Assembly (NCBI GenBank): GCA_036785705.1
Contig: JAWUZG010000160.1
Location: 186,001 to 250,000 of the forward strand
Direction of reading: 5' to 3'
DNA from: Acanthornis magna
Lineage: Eukaryota > Chordata > Aves > Passeriformes > Acanthizidae
DNA: 64,000 bases
In this document: positions 38,890 to 51,499 of the stretch, piece after piece
Position numbering within the stretch: the first letter of the stretch is position 1
Layout: the number at the start of each line of letters is the position of its first letter
Notes under the pieces: model-generated
What the model saw: only the letters and a program-made list of their open reading frames with translations
Database searches by the model: none
What the model was told of the DNA's origin: nothing
Translations under genes and position numbers: made by a program

Positions 38890-39490
38890 CACCCAGAAAC
38901 AAAACATTCTTTCTGGAAGCTTCCAAAGGGCTGCAAGTTTTGTGCAGGAAGGAGGAGGGTCCAGGTCAGGTTGTTGAGCAGATTGTTGTTGTCTTTGCAG
39001 GAGTTTTGGGGCTCTCTCAGTCCCTTGACCAGAGGGACAAAATGATCAATTGCTGCATTTCTGGACTGGTTCCTCACAGCTGCCCCTGCAGGGGGAGTTT
39101 CCAGCTAGCCCTGCTCTCAAAACCACCAAAGGCCCTCGCAGAGCCACTGCTTGGGCTCCCATTGGTTTTTGTGGTTCTTGCAGGGCTGAGCAAACCACAG
39201 CCAGCCCTTTTTCCCCACACACAATTCTCACCTTGGAGCAGCTCTAAAGCTGTGAGAATCAAAGCCAAGGGGGTGGCTGGGAGCCTCAGGTCCTGGCTGT
39301 CCCCTGGGGCTGGCCAGAGCAGGGCTGGCCAATGGCCATCCCTGGGCAGTGGGGCTGTGCCATGGCTGGGCCCCAGCCTTGGATGGGCACAGGCTGCAAG
39401 GAGGAGGAGTTTGGGAGCTCCTTCCTGCCTGGGGCTCCATTCCCAAGCTGCTCTTCCCGGCTCAGATCCTTCTGGGGATGAGCGACAATG
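38890..39490 (+). repeat. Conserved distal upstream block (F copy)
   Basis: Same block as at 12410-13075, oriented with plus-strand gene F. Confidence 0.7.
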
Positions 39491-39624
39491 GAGAAGTGTG
39501 GACACGCCCCCCCCAAGAACTGCCATTCCCCAGGACAAGACACCCCTGGATGTGCTCCCCGGACAGAATCCAACCCCCTCCATTCTGACTCGCAGCACAA
39601 ACGGCCTCTTCTTTTTGCTGCAGC

Positions 39625-39644
39625 AAAGGAAAAATGAAAGTGTT
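39625..39644 (+). promoter_or_regulatory. Degenerate ISRE-like element upstream of gene F
   Basis: Reads AAAGGAAAAATGAAAGTGTT; the GAAA spacing is 3 rather than 2 bases, so it may be weaker. About 0.9 kb before the gene F ATG. Confidence 0.45.
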
Positions 39645-40539
39645 GGGGACACTGCTGGACGCCCCCATCCCCCACAGCCACTCCACTCCTCGCTGCACCC
39701 CCTGCAGCCTCCTTTTCCCTCCCCCCAGGGTCCTCCCAACCTGTTACCTCCACAGGTGCTCCCCAGAATTGCTGAGCCAAGAACTCTGGGGTGAGATAGT
39801 GTGGCACGATAGTGAGGATATAAGGAAAAAACAGACATAAAGAGCCAAGGGATGGGGTGGAATAGAAACGGAGCTACACAGGACCCCCATATGATGCCCC
39901 CCCTACCAACGAGCACCCTGTGGGGGGCAAAATTGGGCCCTCAGTCACCCCAAAATCTGTGGCACCCCGTGAAGGAGCTGTGACCCACATGCCCACCCAG
40001 CCACTGCCCATCCTTGGGACCCCCATTCCCCTGAGACCCAACCGTGGCATGCCCATTCCTTATGTCCCCCTTCCCTATGAGTCCCATCCTGGAATTCCCA
40101 TTGCCCAGGATCTCATCTCCTTCATCCCATCCCTTTGGCCCACCATCCCCTCAAGACCCCCATCCCTGGGACCTGCATCCCATGACCCTAAATCCCTGGG
40201 AACCATGTTCCCCTGGTTCCCCCATCCCTGGAACCCTCCATGCATGGTGACCCACCTTTCCCAGACCTCCATCCCCTGTGACTTCCCCTCCATGTCTGTC
40301 CCCATTCCCTTGGGACCCCATTCCTGAGCACCCAATTGCCCTGGGACCCCATCCTTAGCTTCCCACATCCCCTGAGCCCACCACACCTGGCAACACCACA
40401 TCCCACCAGGTCCCACCCTGCCCCCACTAAGGGCCACCTACACATGGGGACATGACGTGACCTTGCTTCCTTCCCCTTTGGCTGAAGAGTGCCACAAAAA
40501 AGGACAGGTGGCCCCAGCAGTGTGTGACAGCCAGCCCAG
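39645..40539. other. Gene F 5' flank
   Basis: No gene. Low-complexity GC-rich sequence shared with the other copies' flanks. Confidence 0.45.
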
Positions 40540-43500
40540 ATGGCCGGGGACACCGCGATGGTCGGGAAGATGGTGCTGCTCCTGTGGGGTGAGTGCCCTG
40601 GGCACGGGCCTGACGCCCCGGGGATGGGTCCTGGTGAGGCAGAGAGTGGTGGGGAGGGGGCACAGGGGGGCTGCGGGGTCCCCTGAGTTCCCCAACACCA
40701 GCAGAGCCAGTCCATGGGTGTGGGCACTGGTGTGACCAGGGCTGTGGGATGGCCATGGGGACAAAAAGGGAGGGACAGGAGTGTAAAGATGGGCACAGGA
40801 AGAGGGGGAAAGGGATGTATGGACAAGGATATGGCGGAAGGCTTCTTGGGAGTGGGGCAGGTGTGGGGACAAGGACAGGGACACAGGGATGCAGAGACAG
40901 GGAAGAGGGGACAGGGGTACAATGGGGGTGGGTCATGGGGACAGGCGCCATGGGGCTGGTGTGGGTGACCTGTGCCAGCCTGGGGTGGCCATGGTGTCCC
41001 CATGCCTGGGGTATCCACAGTGTCCCCATGTTCTTCCTCAGCCCGGGGTAGACGTACTGTTCTTGTCCCTGAGATATCTGTGCCACACAGATGTGGTGTG
41101 TGGGAGGCTGTGACACAGACATATCCCCTGGTCCCTCCAGACATGGTGGGGACTATCCCCGGGCACTTCCCCACAAGAACCAGTGTGTCCATGGGGACAG
41201 TGTGGGGACAGTCACCACACACCAAAACCTGGGGTCCCCACGCAGTCACCCTCACCCAGCCCCTTTCCCTTCTCCCTTCCAGCCCAGACCCTCGGCCTCA
41301 CTGGTGAGTCTTCGGCAGATGCCATGTCCCCATCCTGCTGTCCCCAGCCTCGCTGTGGCCCTGGCAGGCTGGTGTCCCCTGTCACCCGCAGGTGCCCAGA
41401 CCACCCAGCTCCTTGTGGAGCCCCCCTGGACACCAGCGGTGCTGTGGGACCGGGTGACACTGACCTGCCAGGGCTCGGGGACCCCCAATGCCACCACCTG
41501 GTACAAGGATGGACAGCGCTGGTTGCAGAAAGCACCTGAGCACTTCATTGTCCCTGAGAGTGGCACCTACCAGTGTCACAGAGCTGGCACCAGGCTGAGC
41601 TCCCCTGTGAGGGTCTTAAATGGTGAGTGGGGGGATGTGCACCTGTGCCACTCTGAGGGGTCTGGGTGGGCTCCTCTCCGTGGGTTGCTTCACGTCCTTG
41701 TTGTGACGAGGGCCTGTCCCCTGCACATGGGGACATCGCAGTTCATCCCATTGGTTCCTTGTGCACAAACACCAGTTTGTTCCAGTGCACACCGGTGCAT
41801 CCTAGTGTGATGGGACCCCTGTGGTGCTTTGGGCTGTGATGGGGCCCCTCTGGTGTCCTCATGAGCCTCTGAGGACACTGGGGACTATTTCCAGTGGTCC
41901 CTGGTGTAATGGGGACCACCCCGGACCCCTCTTGAGCCCCTCTGTGTGACAGGACCCCCCTGTCCCACAGACCGGCTGGTGCTGCAGGTGTCGGCACAGG
42001 TGCTGCTGGAGGGGGACACGGTGACACTGCGCTGCCGGCGTTGGAGGGACAAGTCTGTTACCAGAGTGCAATTTTACCACGAGGAGAAGGATCTGGGGGG
42101 ACCCCTCAATGGGACGGAGCTGTCCCTGTCCCCCCTGCAGCTGAACCACAGCGGCCGCTACCGCTGCAGGGGCTGGGTGGGCATCGACCGGTTGGAGTCA
42201 GTGCCGGTGACAGTGACAGTGCATGGTGAGCACCCCTACAGCTGGCACCCCCATATTTTGATGCCCCCTCTCCCATCCCCAGCAGGCAGTGCATCATTAT
42301 GTTCCCTTACTGACAGTGAACAGTGAGTATCCCCACAATCCTGCACCCAAGGGCCCCTTCCCCTGCTGGCTTGGGGTCACCATCTTCTCCTGTGTCTCCT
42401 TCCCAGAGCTAATCCCAGTGCCGGTGCTGGAGGGTCCCCCCGAGCCCACCCAGGGCTCCCCCCTGAATCTCAGCTGCCTCAGCACCTCCAGTCCCCTGCG
42501 GCTCCGAGCCCCCCTCCCGCACCTCTTCTATCGAGATGGGCAGTTGGTAGAGGGACCCACAGGGTTCCCCGCAGCTCCTGGTGCCCGCTGTTGGGGTGTC
42601 CCACTCGGACAATTACAGCTGCAAGGTGTGCTCTGAGGGCAGGGCCATGCGGAACAGCAGCGTCCGGCTCCACGTCACAGTGTGCAGTGAGTGCAGGGAT
42701 GGGGGCACTCACCAGTCATAACATTGCCCATCCCACCCATCACATCCTCATCCCAACCCACTCCGGGTGACAGCCACTGCCACCATGGGTCACAACCCTG
42801 GGTCATGAGGACCTTCTGTCTCCAGGTGGAACCACGCACAGAATCCCTTATTCCCCAGCCGTGGCTGCAGGGGTCGGCGGGTCCCTCTTGTTCCTGGTCC
42901 TGCTCCTGGGTCTCATCATGATCTGTCAGTGGTGGCAGCACATGGGTGGGTGACAATGGGGTGGACAAATGTCCTTGGGTTAGAGACAGACACCAAGAGT
43001 TGGGGGAATGGGGTTGCACCCACAGCCCCTGACATGGTGAGGGCTGGGTCCCCAGTGACCTTGGCTCTGGCTCCTGGGAGGTTTGGGGGGCTCTTCAGGG
43101 ACTCCTGGGTCATACTGGGGAGGGGCTTGGTGCCTTGAGGAATATTGGGGTTTTACTGGCTGCTCCTGGGGTCTTTGGGGAGGTCTTGGAGGCTTGTGCA
43201 GCGATGTTGAGGGGTCTCCAGGGATCTTGGGGGGATCTGGGGGGTGCATCTCCCTGCTGGGCATGAGGTCCTGGGAGCTCAGAGGACACAGGAAGGTCAG
43301 GGGTACCGGGGTGGTTCAGTGCTTCTGAGAGCTTTGGGGGTGCTTGAAGGTCCTGGAGGGATTGGGGGATCCCATGTGGGGTTGGATGACCCAGGGTCCC
43401 AGGAGAATTCAGGATCCCTGGGGATCAGAGAGTCATTCCCTCACTTTTCCTTGCAGCAGCCAGGAAGCCCCAGGACAGGTGAGTGGGGGGCTACGGCCAT

Positions 43501-44749
43501 GGACCCCCTTTTCCCTCCTTTGCAGATCCCCTCCACAGACCCCCCCCTGTTTCCCATAGGGCCCCCCTGGAGCCTCCAGCCCCCTGGGAAGAGGGGGAGG
43601 TGCTGTACACCCACATCGTAGGCACTGAGCAGGCAGGGGGTGAGTACATGGGGGGACATGGACACGTCACTGTCTCGGTTTGAAAGACAGGTGTCTGCTA
43701 AGGAACCTCCCTTAAATAGAGAATGTGACCCCCTTCCCTCTGAATTATTATAACTTTGGAATCATATAGGAAAAGCAATAACAGTTCTTTACTAGTATAT
43801 ATAGTGAGGCAAACAATAAATAACAAGAATAGTAACAACATACAAAACCAAAAACCCGGTGGCAGATGTCCCTGGGCTGCCAGGCACTTTCCCCTTTGGT
43901 GCAGTCACGGTCACAGCCAGCAGGGGCGCTGCTGGCTCCCGGCCGGGCAGGGCAGGTGCAATGACTCCCGCGGAGCTGCAGGGGGCGCTGTGGAGCGAGG
44001 TCAGCTCTGTCTCACGTGGGTAATGGCAGAGGGGCTGGGCAGGGATGGCGTGAGCAGGACGGGGCTGGGCAGTGGCTGGTGCACATCAAGACAGGCTGGG
44101 CAGTGGCTGGCATGCAGCAGGATGGGCTGGGCAGGGATGGCGTGCAGCAGGATGGGCTGGGCAGGGACCTCAGAGCAGGGAGATGGAGTGGCAGGACTGG
44201 CTCACCCAGGGTTGTCAGCAAAAGGTAGCAGGAACACCATAGTTGTGGCAGTGCGTTCCGGCAGGCGGGGCGTGGGATGGCAGCAGCCGGGCCCCCTCTG
44301 CAGCAGTTGCAAGCACAGCCGGGAAGATGCTCACTCCAGGAAGGGAAGAGGGGGTTGGAATCCTGTGCTTTTTCCCTGAACGAATGCTCACCCCAGCAAG
44401 GAAGAGAAAGCAGTGCAGAGCTGGGCTTCTCCACAGATGCTGCGAAAAGGAGAGAGCAGTTTCCACTATTCCCCTACCCCAAATCCAGCAAGAGAGTGAG
44501 AATTTACCGATGTCCAGATACTCCCCTCACCACACCCCCAGCCACATCTTTTGTCTTCCTAAATGACTGGTCGTTGGTAACCTAGCAACAGAGTGGGGAA
44601 AAAATTCCAACCCCCTCCAAACTTCAGCAGTTACCCATGGGTGTCACCAACAGTCCCCCCAACCAGTAACTCTCACAGGGCTCCTCCACACCACTGTGCA
44701 CCAGGACCCCCAGGTGACCTACGCGGAGCTGCCAGAAGCCCATGAGTGA
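40540..44749 (+). CDS. FCRL: Gene F: three-Ig FCRL-type receptor, two ITIMs, one frameshift
   Basis: Exons: signal 40540-40588, signal-2 41283-41303, D1 41392-41622, D2 41971-42225, D3 42407-42686, transmembrane 42859-42945, tail 43457-43478, 43560-43639 and 44679-44749. D4 and D5 are deleted; the intron after D3 fuses a D3-type donor region to a fragment normally between D4 and D5. The transmembrane exon uses an acceptor three bases upstream and stays in phase. D3 has one extra base near 42550-42565, shifting frame before its second cysteine; otherwise the exons would give about 365 aa. The tail has ITIMs VLYTHI and VTYAEL and stops soon after. A 959-bp LTR sits in the last intron. Either a recent pseudogene, or functional if the extra base is an assembly error or polymorphism. 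Confidence 0.75.
43671..44629 (-). mobile_element. LTR-like insertion in last intron of gene F
   Basis: 959 bp with TG...CA ends, flanked by GTCAC (43666-43670) and GTTAC (44630-44634), a 5-bp duplication with one mismatch. The paralogues in C, D and H are uninterrupted here. The left end, TGTCTCGGTTTGAAAGACAG, matches the 26897 and 55047 copies. A 5-bp duplication fits ERVL-type integration. Confidence 0.75.
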
Positions 44750-45269
44750 CCATGGGAATCGAGTGACATCAATGACAATCTGCTGTGACACTGGGGCCAC
44801 CAAAGGGCCACACCAAAGGGGGACACTCACTCAGCTTCACTGGTTGCCCATCATGTCCAGGGTGGTGGTCACAAGCTGGGGGAGGGGGCTGTACAGGGTG
44901 GCCACTGCTTCTCAATCCTCCTTCTGTACCAGCAGGGGTTCCCCTGTCCCACTTACAGTACCCCCAGTGGTTCCCCACTCCCTGTCCCAGAGCTCCCCAT
45001 AGCCTCAGCAACTTCCCCATTCCTCTTCCCACACTACTCCCAGTACCATGTGGAGCTCTCTGCTCCCCCTCCCACTATCCCCATTCACAATCCCAGTGCT
45101 CCCAGTACCCCCAGAAGCTCTCCCTTTCCCTGTGCCTCTCCACTGCTCCCAGAACACCCAGGGGTTCCCCATTCCCCCTCCCAGTATCCATGTCCCAGTT
45201 GGCTCCCCCATTCCACCTCCCAGTGCTCCCAGTATACTCAGGGGCTCCCCATTCCTCCTCCCAGGGCCA
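44750..45269. other. Gene F 3' flank
   Basis: No gene. Sequence just after the stop still resembles the end of the last exon (GTGACATCAATGACAATCTG), a relic of the distal tail segment. Then comes low-complexity sequence. Confidence 0.5.
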
Positions 45270-45822
45270 GAGAGGCACGGGACCCATTTCTCTGTTGTTC
45301 AGCCAAAAATGCAGCTTTGTGATTAAACTGGCAGAAATGGTGTTTCTTTGTTCAGCTCTCTCAGCCTTTAGCAATGGGATTCTCTGATTTTGGGCTGCCA
45401 CTAAAAACCAGGGGCTGCTGCCCCTGCCCCTCCCAGTGGAGGCACAAAAGGCAAAGATCTCAAAGGGCTGAGAGAAGAACAATTTCCTGCAAAGAGCAAC
45501 GAGAGAAGAAAACCAACAGCAACAGCAACAAGATTCAGAATCAAAAGGGTCAGAAAAGAAACAATTTCCAGGGAAAGCTCCTGACAAGGAACAAACCCCG
45601 GACACTGCCCCCAGCACGTTTCCTCCACCAGGAGGAACCTGGCAGGGCCCTGGGCCTTCATTGCTTTGATGGCCAAAATGGCCTTCCGGAGGTGCTGGAT
45701 TCTCCCGTCTCAAAACCCTCCTCTGCTCTATTCCCCCACACGATGATGCCACCAAGGCACTGTGGATGTTCTGGAGCCTCCCCTTTTTCCAGGGCCGTTG
45801 GGATCACTCCATGGCACACTAT
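45270..45822 (+). repeat. Conserved gene 3'-flank block (after F)
   Basis: Copy of the block at 3560-4080; uninterrupted at the site used by the LTR at 55047. Confidence 0.7.
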
Positions 45823-46790
45823 TATATTACCATCTTCATAAGCTATGAAGAGCAGGTGGGGCAGTGTTCTTTGTGTTCAGCATGACCCAGCCCTGATAAC
45901 ACCATTGGGGCTGTCTCTGCTCATGGCCATCGAGGGCCCCAGGAGTGACTCATAAGATTACATCAGCCCATTGTGAGATACCCCGCCCAGAGGGGAAGAA
46001 CTGAACATCCCTACCTGCATAAAAGCTGCGTCTTTTGGAACACTGGGTACCACTTCCACTGGATTACCAGAGGAGAAGAGCTTGAGAGTCACCACTGGAT
46101 CTCCAGAGACTGACCAGATTGTTCTTCAGGATCACCACTTCAACTAGACCACATCCATCACTCCAATGGGACTGCAGCCACTATTTAACTGGACTGCTAT
46201 CACAACCCTGACCAACAGGGTGGCGGGTTGTATTCTGGTTTTATCAGTTTAAGCTGGTGTTTTCTGTATTATTGCCTTTACTTCAATTTTTCCTCTTAAA
46301 TTGTAATTGATTGGGAATCTCTCACAATATATTTGTGTGGGGTCAATTCCTCTCCAAACTAGCACAGCATGCTATACATTTATTCCACACTTCCTTTGCT
46401 AATACACACAATTTTACTATTGCACTCTTTGTTGCTGTATTAGTTATACTTCATCAATAATTGTGTATTGATTATGTTCCTATTTCCTATTACATGTAAA
46501 AATTACAATTTTCTACTCTTTCGTGACAACTCTTTCTCACTTGTCATTAAAAGTAGCTTCCTTTTCCTACAGTAATATGCTTCTGCCTTATTGGCAAAAA
46601 AAGTGGTTGGTCAGAAGCTTTGGCTCACATTCCTCTCTTATCATCTTAAGCCTTCTACGGTTAGGCCCTTTTGACTTACAAAATCAGTTTTTATCTTTGC
46701 AGAAGCAGTTGTGGTTAAGCATAGCAGCTAGTACTTAACATTTATTAATCTATAGTTTATACTAAGGTGTTGATATGTTGAGGTGCTTAT
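45823..46790. other. AT-rich island between F and G, probably TE-derived
   Basis: Homology with the other 3' flanks stops abruptly near 45822 and the gene G flank begins near 46790. The first 500 bases have a CATAAAAGCTGC box near 46018 and look LTR-like. The rest (46370-46780) is AT-rich with no recognisable gene; one 71-codon frame at 46523-46738 has no known features. Confidence 0.45.
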
Positions 46791-46915
46791 GTTAAAGGTG
46801 TCCTGCACCCACAGCAGATGGGGGGCTGGGCACACACACCTGCAGTGCCCCCCAGTCTCCCCAGTCCCCCTCAGTGTCACAGCACATTCCCGTAGATGTC
46901 ACTGGCTTGCTGTGG

Positions 46916-49900
46916 TCACCCATGGGGTCCCAGGAGCTCCCCGTAGGTCACCTGGGGGGATGTGGTGTGGGGGAACACTGCAAGAGAAACCAATTGGGGG
47001 GACCCGGATTAGGGGTGACACCTGTGAGTGATGTGTCCCTGTCCCCAATACCCAGACTCATCTTTGGCATTCTTGGTGCTGATGACGTGGGTGTAAAGCA
47101 CCTCCCCCTCCACCGGGGGGGCGGGGGGGGGGCCCTGCGGGGATAAGGGCGTGTCTGTGGGGCTGGGGGATTTTGGGGTGTGGCTAAAACGGGGGGGGTC
47201 AGTACTGGAGCACCCCACTCACATGTCTGGGGGGTTCCTTGCAGCTGCAAAGGAAAGAGGGGAGGTGACGGTGCTGTCCCCAAAGCCTATATCCCTGGAC
47301 CCCATGAGACCCCCCGAGCATCCCTGATACTCCCCAGAACCAGCCCGGTGCTCCGGACCCCCTGAGTGCCCAGAACCTAAGCCCAGCAGCGAGGGGGACC
47401 CTTCAAACTCACCCAGAACCCCTTAAAGAACCCCCAAAATCCCTGCATGACCCTCCAACAGCACCCTAAACAACCCAGGACCCTGAGCCAAGGTCACGGG
47501 GGGCTCACAGCCTTCCAAGTCTCATCACCCCCCTCATGCTGGGGGACTTCCCACCACGCTGGGATCCCTGTTCACCCACCTGTGCGGTGCCACTGGTGCC
47601 AGGACACGATGACAGCCAGGACCAGGACCAGAAACAACAGGGACCCACCGAGCCCTGCAGCCACTGATGGGGCCAAAGAGAGCTCATTGAGGCCACCCAG
47701 AACCCCGGGGGTCCTGCCCCCTCCATGACCCTGTGTGACCCCACCTGTGCCCCAGTGTGCCTGCGGAGTCACCTCCAGGGCCAGCTCTGGGCTGAGCGCC
47801 TGAAACACACGGTGCTCGTCCAGTTGGTTGGTGGCCACACACTGGGAGGTGCCTGAATGTCCCACATTGATGTCCCCAAGCTCCAGGAGGGGACCCTGGG
47901 CCACCTCCTGCCCATTGCGCAGCCAGGTGAAGGTGACAGGTGCTGAGCCCACCTGCACCGAGCAGTGCAGGGTCACAGGGTCACCTGGGTGCACGTGGTG
48001 TGCCGGGGGGCCAGGGGTGATGGTGGCATTGGCCACGGGCACTGTGGGGACAGAGACGGGGCTGAGGCTGGGGGAGGGGCTGGAAACCGGTGTGGGATGG
48101 GTGGAATTGGGGATGCCGTGTTTGGGGTCACTCCCAAACCGAGGGTCCCACTCACCCAGGACAGTGACATTCAGTGCAGAACTCTCAGCCACACTGTCCC
48201 CATCAGTGACCCGGCACAGGTAGTGGCCGCTGTCCTCGTCCCCAATGTGACTCAGCTCCAGGTGTGGGCCAGCGCCCAGTGGTGCCCCCGAGCCCTCCCG
48301 GTGCCAGGAGAATGATAGGGGACCTGTCCCCGCGGCCACCGCACAGCTCAGCACCAGGTGGTCACCCAGTGCCACCTGTCCCCTGGGGGGCTTCGCAGAC
48401 AGGGACACCCCTGAGAGTGGAATCCCTGCAGGAGGGGGACACCAGGGGACAGTGAAGGATTAGGGGATGGGGGAGAACAGAGAGAAGTGGAGGGACCCCG
48501 GTCATGAAGAAGGGCGCCCAGAGATGGGGCGAGGCTTGGAAAGTGGTGGAAGGAACCCCAGGGAGGGATGGAGGGGATTCAGGGAAGGGAGACATGGAGA
48601 AGGATAGGGGGACCCCAGGGATGCCTGTGGGAACCCAGACGGTGATGGGGGGACCAGGGGACCATGGAGGGACTTCACGGAGGGGATGGAGGGATGGACG
48701 CGGGAAGCTGTGAGGGGACTTGCTGAGGGATAAGGAGACCTGTAGCAGGGATGGGAGGAACAGAGGAGGGACACGGGAAGAGATGAGGGTATCCAGGTAG
48801 TGGTGGAGTAACCAGGCCGGATACTGGTGGAGGAATGAGGGGACAAAGGGCAGTGATGGGGGGACACGGGAAAGGTGTCTGGGGGAGATGGGGGATCCCA
48901 GGCAGGGCTGGGGGTACCCGGGGAGGCTGTCGGGGTTCCCGTGCCCATCCCTGCACTCACTGCGCACCGTGACGCGGAGCCGGGCGCTGCTCTTCCACAC
49001 GGCTCCCCCCTCGGAGCGCACCTCGCAGCTGTAATTGCCCGAGTGGGACACCCCCATGGCGGGCACCAGGAGCTGCGGGGACCCCTGCGGGCCCCCCACC
49101 AACTGCCCGTCCCGGTAGAAGAGGTGCAGGAGGGAGGCTCGGGGCCGCAGGGCGCTGGGGGTGCTGAGGCAGCTGAGATTCAGGGGGGAGCTCTTGGTGG
49201 GCTCGGGGGGACCCTCCAGCACCGGCATAGTGAAGAGCTCTGGGAAGGAGATGGGGGAGGGGTATGGTGACCCTGAGGTAGCTGGGGAGGGGCTGTGGGG
49301 GTGTCGGGGTGGCAACTGTCGGCGTGCTCACCGTGCACTGTCACTGTCACCGGCACCGACGGCCTCAGCCCCGGTGACACCTGGAAATCCATCGAGCCCC
49401 TGCAGCTGTAGCGGCCGCTGTGGTTCAGCTGCAGAGGGGACAGGGAAAACTTGGTCCTCTCACGGAGCACCGCCAGTTCTTTCTCCTCGTGGTAGAAGTA
49501 CACCGAGGTGAGCAACTTGTCCTGCCAACGCAGGCAGCACAATGTCACTGTGTCCCCCTCAAGCAGTGCCCGCGCTGGCACCTGCAGCACCAGCCAGTCT
49601 GGGGGACAGGGGGGTCGTGTCTCACTGGGCGAGTCTGGGGTGTCCTGATGTCACCAGAACCCACCACTGGGTCACTGTCAGTGTCCCGGGGTCCCCAAAT
49701 CAACCAGGGGGGTCCCCTCACGCTGGGATGCTCTGGGATGTCCCTGTGTGCAGGAGACAGGCTCTTGTCACAGCACCGGGGTGACCCAGGAATCAGAGCC
49801 CACCCAGAGCCCTCGGGGACCCCGCGGGTGCCAGGGTGGGGACACCCAAAGCCCCTCACCATCTAAGATGCTCACGGGGGGGCTGAGCCCGGTGCGGGGT

Positions 49901-50752
49901 CGGTGACACTTGTAGATGCCTTTCTTGGTGACAATGAACTGATCCCGTACCTCCTGCCACCAGAGCCACCTGTCCTTGTACCAGGTGGTGGCACCAGAGG
50001 GCCCCGAGCCCTGGCAGGTCAGTGTCACCCGGTCCCACAGCACCGCCGGTGTCCAGGGGAGCTCCACCAGGAGCTGGGTGGTCTGGGCACCTGCAGGTGA
50101 CAGGGGACACCAGCCTGCCAGGGCCACCATGGGGCTGGGGACAGCAGGGAAGGGACATGGCATCCCCCTGAAGACTCACCAGCGAGGCTGAGGGTCTGGG
50201 CTGGAAGAGACAAAGGAGAGGGTCTGCATGGGGGTGGCAACGTGGGGACAGTGGAACCCGACAGATGTAGTGTGGCATTGTCCCCAAACTGTCACTGTGG
50301 GGACACCAGAGTGCCACGGATCTCTTGGGTACAGGGACACTGCAGCCACCCTGTGTTGGCACAGGTCACCCCCATCAGCCGACAGCACCTGTGCCCATAG
50401 CCCAGCCCAATGGTGCTCGTCCCCTTGTCCCTGTCCCTTCACCCCTCTGTCCCACTCTCCCTGCAGGTGCCCCAGCTCCATGATGCCTCCCTACACCTGT
50501 GTCCACCCATTACTGTCCCCATCTTTCTGTCCCTCCTCTCCTGTCCCCAGAGCTAACCCACGACATCGGTCACCTCATGAAGTGTCTCTGCTGGCATTGG
50601 GGACCTCAGGGGACCCCGCAGCCCTCCTGTGCCCCCTCCCCATTGCTCTCTGCCTCACCAGGGCCCATCCCCAGGGTGTCAGGCCTGTGCCCGGGGCACT
50701 CACCCCACAGGAGCAGTGCCACTTTCCCAGCCATCCCGGTGTCCCCAGCCAT
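46916..50752 (-). CDS. FCRL: Gene G: five-Ig FCRL-type receptor with shifted ITIM tail
   Basis: Exons (minus): signal 50752-50704, signal-2 50200-50180, D1 50090-49860, D2 49598-49332, D3 49239-48961, D4 48425-48156, D5 48041-47745, transmembrane 47663-47580, tail 47244-47223, about 47134-47059, and 46977-46916. Signal through helix is in frame with all Ig cysteines; in D5 the Tyr before the last cysteine is Ser (GTSQC). The next tail exon has C runs of 10 and 7 that put it out of frame with its ITIM (VLYTHV), and its donor GT is AT. The last exon would encode VTYGEL. As read, the protein is a complete ectodomain and helix with an abnormal tail. The C runs could also be assembly errors. Its 5' flank nearly matches C. 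Confidence 0.75.
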
Positions 50753-51445
50753 CTGGGCTAGCTGTCACATGCTGCTGGAGCCACCTGTCCCCTGGGTGGC
50801 AGCTCTTTGGATGAAGGAGAAGGAAGCGAGGTCATGTCTTGCCCTCATGAGTGGGTGGCGCATGGTGGGGGCTGGGTGGGGACAGGCTGGCCACAAACTG
50901 GGGACTCAATGTGTGTAGGGAACCATGCAAGGGTGTTCCTTGGGAATGGGGGTCCTGGGCTGTGGAAATCCTGGGAAATGGCAATCCTGGGATGGGGTGC
51001 CAGGGAGGGGGGACATAAGGAATGGGGGCCCCATGGTTGGGTTTCCAGGGCAATGGGGGTCGCAGTGATGGGCAGTGGTTGGGTAGGCACGTGGGTCGCA
51101 GCTCCTTCACGGGGTGCCTCAGATTTTGGGGTGGCTGAGGGCCCAGCGCTGTCCCCTCGGGTGGGTCAGGGCCTGGGGGGGTCACCCCAGGTGGATTCCA
51201 AGCGGCTTTAAGACTGTGCTCCCACCCCTACCAAGGGGGTTTTTCTTCTTTATCGCCATTTCTTTCCTTTTTTCCCTCAATTTCGGACCCCCCCTGCATT
51301 TCCTGGCTTGACAATCCCAGGGAGCACCAGAGCATGGAATGGCTTGGGGGGCCGAAGGGAGTGGGGAAAGGAAGACTGGAGGGTGCAGGGAGGGTTGGGA
51401 GGGGGCTGTGGGGGATGGGAGTGTCCAGCTGTGCCCCCCCCCCCC

Positions 51446-51467
51446 AACACTTTCACTTTCTCTTTCC
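51446..51467 (-). promoter_or_regulatory. ISRE-like element upstream of gene G
   Basis: Identical to the gene C element (GAAAGAGAAAGTGAAAG on the minus strand), about 0.7 kb before the ATG. Confidence 0.65.
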
Positions 51468-51499
51468 TGCAGCAGAAGGAAGAGGCCATTTGTGCTGAG

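Noticed and set aside
40188..41255. 355-codon minus-strand frame over the gene F signal region
   Set aside because: Antisense shadow of the gene F 5' region with proline-rich low complexity.
46523..46738. 71-codon frame in the AT-rich island
   Set aside because: No domain, no start context and no paralogue.
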